A DNA stretch of 19,699 nt, taken from JBDSTZ01 sp039927975 (GTDB lineage: Bacteria > Pseudomonadota > Gammaproteobacteria > Burkholderiales > Burkholderiaceae_D). This document shows, one piece after another, positions 16,001-19,699 of the stretch. Numbering within the stretch: the stretch's first letter is position 1; every line of letters starts with the position of its first letter. The stretch spans positions 1 through 19,699 of the forward strand of contig JBDSTZ010000213.1 of the NCBI GenBank assembly GCA_039927975.1, in the 5' to 3' direction. The notes under the pieces were generated by a model. It searched no databases. It saw nothing but the letters and a program-made list of their open reading frames with translations, and was not told the origin of the DNA. The translations under genes and the position numbers were made by a program.

Positions 16001-17371
16001 TCAGCGCACCGTCATTTCATCGATATTGGCCAGATCGGCGCCGGTCGATTTGAGGACGACGGTATTGGCCGTGCCGGCCGCGAGCGTCACCACGACGTCG
16101 AGCAATTGCCAGGTGGTGAAGGCGCCCGTCGAATAAAAAGTGATATTGCTGGCGGCTCCGCCATTGACGACCAACTGGCCGGTGCGGTCGGCGGCGCCCA
16201 GGGCGTAGCGCAAGCGCAGGGTACGGCTGCCACCGGCGCCGCCATTCACATTGTTAAAGGTCAGGGTGCCGCCGGTGGTGGGGAAATTCACGTACGAGGC
16301 GCCATTGAAGCCGGTATTGCTCGTCTCGCTGATGGTACCGCCTCCCATGACTGCGGATTCGGCTTGGTAGATGGCCGGCGCGCCGCTGAAATTGGCGGTG
16401 ATGGTGCGATCGGCGGCGCCCATGGTGAAGACCGTGTTCTTGACCGTGCCCGATATGCTGCCGCTCCAGCCTGTGAAGGTAAAGCCGGCATATGGCCGCG
16501 CGTATGCCGTGACCTTGATCCCGGCGGGGAAGGATTCGGTGCGCGTAATTTGCCCTGCGGCGGAATTATTGCTGGTGAAGGTCACTTTGTAGGTCGGTTT
16601 GATGGCAGGGATGATCTTGCTGATGTTGGCGTCGGTACTCAGGCTGCGTATACCGGCGATGACCATCTTGGCCAGTTCGGTGGCGCCGGCTTCCTGAAAG
16701 TGGACTGCATCCGCATTACCGTTCGGGTAATTGCTCCATTCGCCGGGCAGATAATAGTTGTACATAAAATGGGTCGCGTACTGCTGGCCAACTGATTGCA
16801 TGAGGGCGATGCCGCGTTGATCAAGGTCGATCAAAGGGACGTTCAATTCGCCGGCGAGTTGGCGGCTGGCGACCGGATAGTCGTGATAGGCTGCATAGAC
16901 GGTCGGCGGGTTACCGGGCGTCCAGGCGTTGCGCGGCTGGGTGGCGACCAGGATCGGATAGGCGCCAAGCGCCTTGGTCTCGTTGACAAATTTGGTCAAG
17001 TAATCTTTGAAGGTGGTGAAGGGCACGGTGTGCCGCGCGGTGTCGGCGGCCGAATCGTTGATGCCGAAGCCGATGGTCACGTAGTCGCCCGGTTTGATAT
17101 TGGCCTTCACGCCGGCCCAGTAACTGTCGTAAAAACTCTTGGAGCTGGTGCCCCCGACCGCTTTGTTGACGACGCCGATTTTGCTCGCATCGAGAAAGTA
17201 GGGAAGCATCTGGCCCCAGCCGGCGCGGGGATAGTATCCGCTGGTGTAGGTTTGGACGGTGGAATCGCCGACGGTGTAAATGGTGGGCACGGCGAGGGCG
17301 TGACTGGCTGCGCCGAACAGACTGAATGCAAAAATCCCGGTCAGCATGGTACTGATTCGCTTCTTGATCAT
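16001..17371 (-). CDS. Secreted modular SGNH hydrolase, rhamnogalacturonan acetylesterase-like, with carbohydrate-binding module
   Basis: A 456-residue protein. A Sec signal peptide (1-27, ending ALA) is followed by an SGNH esterase domain (about 29-245). Catalytic blocks are visible: Ser37 in GDST, Gly74 in AVGGTSS, Asn105 in GFGIND, and Asp221/His224 in DAVHF. The pattern fits carbohydrate esterase family 12 (rhamnogalacturonan acetylesterase), which removes acetyl groups from pectin. Residues about 260-330 (YKVTFTSNNSAAG..., GWSGSISG, DRTITANF) resemble an InlB B-repeat/BACON-type spacer. Residues about 334-456 (IYQAESAVMGGG... ANIDEMTV) resemble a CBM35/CBM6 carbohydrate-binding module. 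GGAG 8 nt before the ATG at 17371 fixes the start. The gene is divergent from the CoA-transferase gene and has its own terminator. Confidence 0.92.
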   Translation of the reverse strand: MIKKRISTMLTGIFAFSLFGAASHALAVPTIYTVGDSTVQTYTSGYYPRAGWGQMLPYFLDASKIGVVNKAVGGTSSKSFYDSYWAGVKANIKPGDYVTIGFGINDSAADTARHTVPFTTFKDYLTKFVNETKALGAYPILVATQPRNAWTPGNPPTVYAAYHDYPVASRQLAGELNVPLIDLDQRGIALMQSVGQQYATHFMYNYYLPGEWSNYPNGNADAVHFQEAGATELAKMVIAGIRSLSTDANISKIIPAIKPTYKVTFTSNNSAAGQITRTESFPAGIKVTAYARPYAGFTFTGWSGSISGTVKNTVFTMGAADRTITANFSGAPAIYQAESAVMGGGTISETSNTGFNGASYVNFPTTGGTLTFNNVNGGAGGSRTLRLRYALGAADRTGQLVVNGGAASNITFYSTGAFTTWQLLDVVVTLAAGTANTVVLKSTGADLANIDEMTVR

Positions 17372-17574
17372 CGTTTGTCTCCGATTATGGGTCTGCGCCT
17401 CGTGGTCGGGCGGTATGCGGATAGTACCCATCGGATATTTACGATTCGCGTGGCACAAACGTAAGTACATCAATAATCATTGAGTTGATTGACAATGTTG
17501 CCACGCCTTCGGAATTTTGCCGGGATAGGCGCTCATTATTGATTGAACGCAAGTTCTGAAACGAGGGAAAGACT

Positions 17575-18795
17575 ATGGCTGGCGCGCTTTCGCATGTGCG
17601 GGTTCTGGATCTGTCGCGGGTGCTGGCGGGGCCGTGGGCGGGGCAAACCCTGGCCGATCTGGGCGCCGAAGTGATCAAGATCGAAAGGCCGGACGGCGGC
17701 GACGATACGCGCTCGTGGGGGCCGCCTTATTTAAGGGATGCGCAGGGCGAGGATACCGCCGAGGCGGCGTATTTCTTGTGCGCGAATCGGAACAAGCAGT
17801 CGGTGACGGTCGATTTCACCAGGCCGGAAGGGCAGGCGATCATACGGCAACTAGCGTTGCGGGCCGACGTGCTTATCGAGAATTTCAAGGTGGATGGACT
17901 CAAGCAGTATGGACTCGACTACGCGGCCATCAAGGGCATCAATCCACGAATTGTGTATTGCTCGATCACGGGGTTCGGGCAGACGGGGCCTTACGCGGCG
18001 CGGCCCGGGTATGACTTTCTGATTCAGGGTATGGGCGGCTTGATGAGCGTGACCGGCGGTAAAGATGGCGAACCGGGTGCGGGGCCGCAGAAAGTGGGCG
18101 TGGCGCTGGCCGATGTGATGACCGGCTTGTACGCGACGATCGCGATTCAGGCGGCGCTGGCGCATCGCGATCGCAGCGGAGTTGGCCAGCATATCGATAT
18201 GGCTTTGCTCGACGTGCAGATTGCGGCGATGGCTAACCAGAATATGAATTATCTGACGACCGGTGTGGCGCCGCGACGGATGGGGAATGCGCATCCGAAT
18301 ATCGTGCCGTATCAGGATTTTCCGACGGCCGATGGCGACATGATTCTGGCGGTGGGCAATGACGGGCAGTTTGGCAAGCTGTGCGCTGCGCTCGGGCATC
18401 CGGAGTGGGCGGTGGATGGACGCTTCGCGGATAACCAGGCGCGGGTGGCGCATCGCGACGTGTTGATCCCCTTGTTGCGCATGGAAACGGTGAAACGCGG
18501 CACGCGGGAATGGATTGTTTTGCTGGAGCAGGCGGGCGTGCCTTGCGGGCCTATTAATTCGCTGAAGGAGGCGTTTGAGGATCCGCAGGTTGTGGCGCGC
18601 GGCCTGCAGGTTAATTTGTCGCATGCGTTGGGTGGGATGGCGCCTTCGGTGGCCAGTCCAATTCGCTTGTCGGAAACGCCGGTGGAATACCGTTCGGCGC
18701 CGCCCTTGTTGGGGCAGCATACGCGGGAGGTGCTCAGCGGGCTTGGGTATGACGAAGTTGCGATGGATGCGCTCGCCGAGCGGGGGATTATTTAA
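17575..18795 (+). CDS. CaiB/BaiF (class III) CoA-transferase
   Basis: A 406-residue CoA-transferase that moves CoA between carboxylic acids through acyl-aspartate intermediates. The N-terminal VRVLDLSRVLAGPWAGQTLADLGAEVIKIERP block is characteristic. The catalytic Asp is probably Asp147 in RPGYDFLIQGMGG. Other family landmarks are LIENFKVDGLKQYGLDY and the C-terminal AGVPCGPINSLKEAFEDPQV. The length is standard. It resembles the group that includes succinyl-CoA:dicarboxylate (glutarate/hydroxymethylglutarate) CoA-transferases, but substrate is uncertain, and no acyl-CoA dehydrogenase is beside it in the window. AGGGA stands 7 nt before the ATG. Its last 8 bp overlap the end of the convergent membrane-protein gene. 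Confidence 0.92.
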   Translation: MAGALSHVRVLDLSRVLAGPWAGQTLADLGAEVIKIERPDGGDDTRSWGPPYLRDAQGEDTAEAAYFLCANRNKQSVTVDFTRPEGQAIIRQLALRADVLIENFKVDGLKQYGLDYAAIKGINPRIVYCSITGFGQTGPYAARPGYDFLIQGMGGLMSVTGGKDGEPGAGPQKVGVALADVMTGLYATIAIQAALAHRDRSGVGQHIDMALLDVQIAAMANQNMNYLTTGVAPRRMGNAHPNIVPYQDFPTADGDMILAVGNDGQFGKLCAALGHPEWAVDGRFADNQARVAHRDVLIPLLRMETVKRGTREWIVLLEQAGVPCGPINSLKEAFEDPQVVARGLQVNLSHALGGMAPSVASPIRLSETPVEYRSAPPLLGQHTREVLSGLGYDEVAMDALAERGII

Positions 18796-19699
18796 TTGGG
18801 TGTTTTGGTGCCAGCGTGTTCCGTTTGCCGGGCAGAGCGGAATCAGGTCCAACTGCGTCGATCACTTCTTGTGGCCAGCGAATGGCGATGGAGGTCAGAT
18901 TGCTTAGCCAGCTGCAAATGCCCATTCCTGCGTACATCGGGACGAAGAACGGAAACATGACGTGGACGATCATCATGAGTCCCGTTAGCTCCTTCCACCA
19001 CAGGCGGTAGTTTGGACCGAAAGGGCCAATGGCGCTGAGGTTTTCCCACAAGCTGCGAGGTGCGGGCGCATCGTTCAGTGTCTCGCCGGGCGGGACGTGC
19101 GGGCCATCTGCTTCCATGAAGCGGCGGATGTGTTCCCATACGGCGGGCACGGTTGCTTCGCCGAGCACCATGCCGTTGCCGATGTTGAAGCTGTCGATGA
19201 TGGTGGGGTCGTCGGCGCTTCTGCGGACGATGAAGATGAGGTTGTGGTAACGGGAGGTTGTCGAACCGTTGGTGACCATCTTCGCGTTGTGTTCGACATC
19301 GATCAGGTCCCATTCGTATTCGGCCGCCCGGATGGGCCAGGGTTTGAAAGCGCCTTGAATGCCCGGGTGGACCTCATGGAAGATTCGGTAGACTTTGCGA
19401 TGCTTGCGGTCGAAGATGACGGGCTCGTCGGCGGGGCGGAAGAGTTCCATACGGCTGAATTTGAACCCGAAATATATTCCGAAAAGTATGAACATGCATG
19501 CGAACACGACGAAAATTCCGTCATCCCATAGCCTGAACGGTAGGTGGAGAAGGTCGCCAAGCATCATGTGTCCACCGTAGATGCTGATCGACGTCGTTAT
19601 CAATGCAGAAAACATCATCAGCCCGCGTACGTCATTGGGGATGCCCGTGTACTCGATGGCATGGGTATGGGTCTTCTTTAGCAAACCGAGGGTGATTCC
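18788..19699 (-). CDS. Membrane protein resembling DUF6708 proteins, N-terminus outside the window
   Basis: 303 residues are visible and the frame stays open to the right edge. A TTG at 19684 could serve as a start, but the true start is probably beyond the window. Two hydrophobic spans stand near the N-terminus (GLMMFSALITTSISIYGG and GIFVVFACMFILFGIYFGF). A soluble region follows with PVIFDRKHRKVYRIFHE and AEYEWDLIDVEHNAKMV, and a third hydrophobic stretch lies near the C-terminus (LTGLMMIVHVMFPFFVPMYAG). The layout recalls DUF6708 proteins of Burkholderiales, some of which are found beside type VI secretion effector genes; this is from memory. No function can be assigned. Confidence 0.65.
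   Translation of the reverse strand, partial: GITLGLLKKTHTHAIEYTGIPNDVRGLMMFSALITTSISIYGGHMMLGDLLHLPFRLWDDGIFVVFACMFILFGIYFGFKFSRMELFRPADEPVIFDRKHRKVYRIFHEVHPGIQGAFKPWPIRAAEYEWDLIDVEHNAKMVTNGSTTSRYHNLIFIVRRSADDPTIIDSFNIGNGMVLGEATVPAVWEHIRRFMEADGPHVPPGETLNDAPAPRSLWENLSAIGPFGPNYRLWWKELTGLMMIVHVMFPFFVPMYAGMGICSWLSNLTSIAIRWPQEVIDAVGPDSALPGKRNTLAPKHPIK

Overview
The window is GC-rich DNA, most likely from a betaproteobacterium of the Burkholderiales. Oxalobacteraceae such as Massilia, Duganella or Janthinobacterium fit best, judging from gene content and codon use. No lineage marker (rRNA, tRNA) is present, so this placement is an inference.

Left part (1-4.03 kb): this holds unrelated single genes. 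They are the 5' end of an exported SGNH/GDSL-type hydrolase (minus strand, cut by the window edge), an SMP-30/gluconolactonase-type lactonase, an orphan TonB-type energy transducer, a 5-carboxymethyl-2-hydroxymuconate isomerase-like protein, a hotdog acyl-CoA thioesterase and a small cupin protein. The gene-free gaps contain an octamer tandem repeat, a strong hairpin just after the lactonase stop codon, and a 38-bp-period intergenic repeat.

Central part (4.07-15.03 kb): this is the main interest. Nine minus-strand genes are packed head to tail with 1-4 bp overlaps or short gaps. In transcription order they are a PAS-AraC regulator, a Tat-exported gluconate 2-dehydrogenase subunit 3-like protein, a GMC FAD oxidoreductase, an exported TIM-barrel isomerase/epimerase, the ATPase, permease and binding protein of a ribose-type sugar ABC importer, a cytoplasmic TIM-barrel isomerase/epimerase, and a Gfo/Idh/MocA oxidoreductase. 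Divergent from the regulator lies an exported DUF1080 (3-keto-disaccharide hydrolase family) gene. This gene set matches known 3-keto-glycoside catabolic loci. A glycoside would be oxidised at C3 in the periplasm by the FAD enzyme, cleaved there by the DUF1080 protein and/or the exported TIM-barrel protein, imported by the ABC system, and finished in the cytoplasm by the second TIM-barrel enzyme and the NAD(P) oxidoreductase. The binding-protein gene carries an apparent single-base insertion that breaks its frame.

Right part (15.03-19.7 kb): a TauE/SafE-type permease gene, a clear rho-independent terminator, a modular secreted rhamnogalacturonan-acetylesterase-like SGNH hydrolase (catalytic domain, B-repeat-like domain, CBM35/CBM6-like domain), a class III CaiB/BaiF CoA-transferase, and a membrane protein resembling DUF6708 proteins that is cut by the right edge. 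The secreted esterase and the central cluster suggest a bacterium that uses plant-derived glycosides and polysaccharides.
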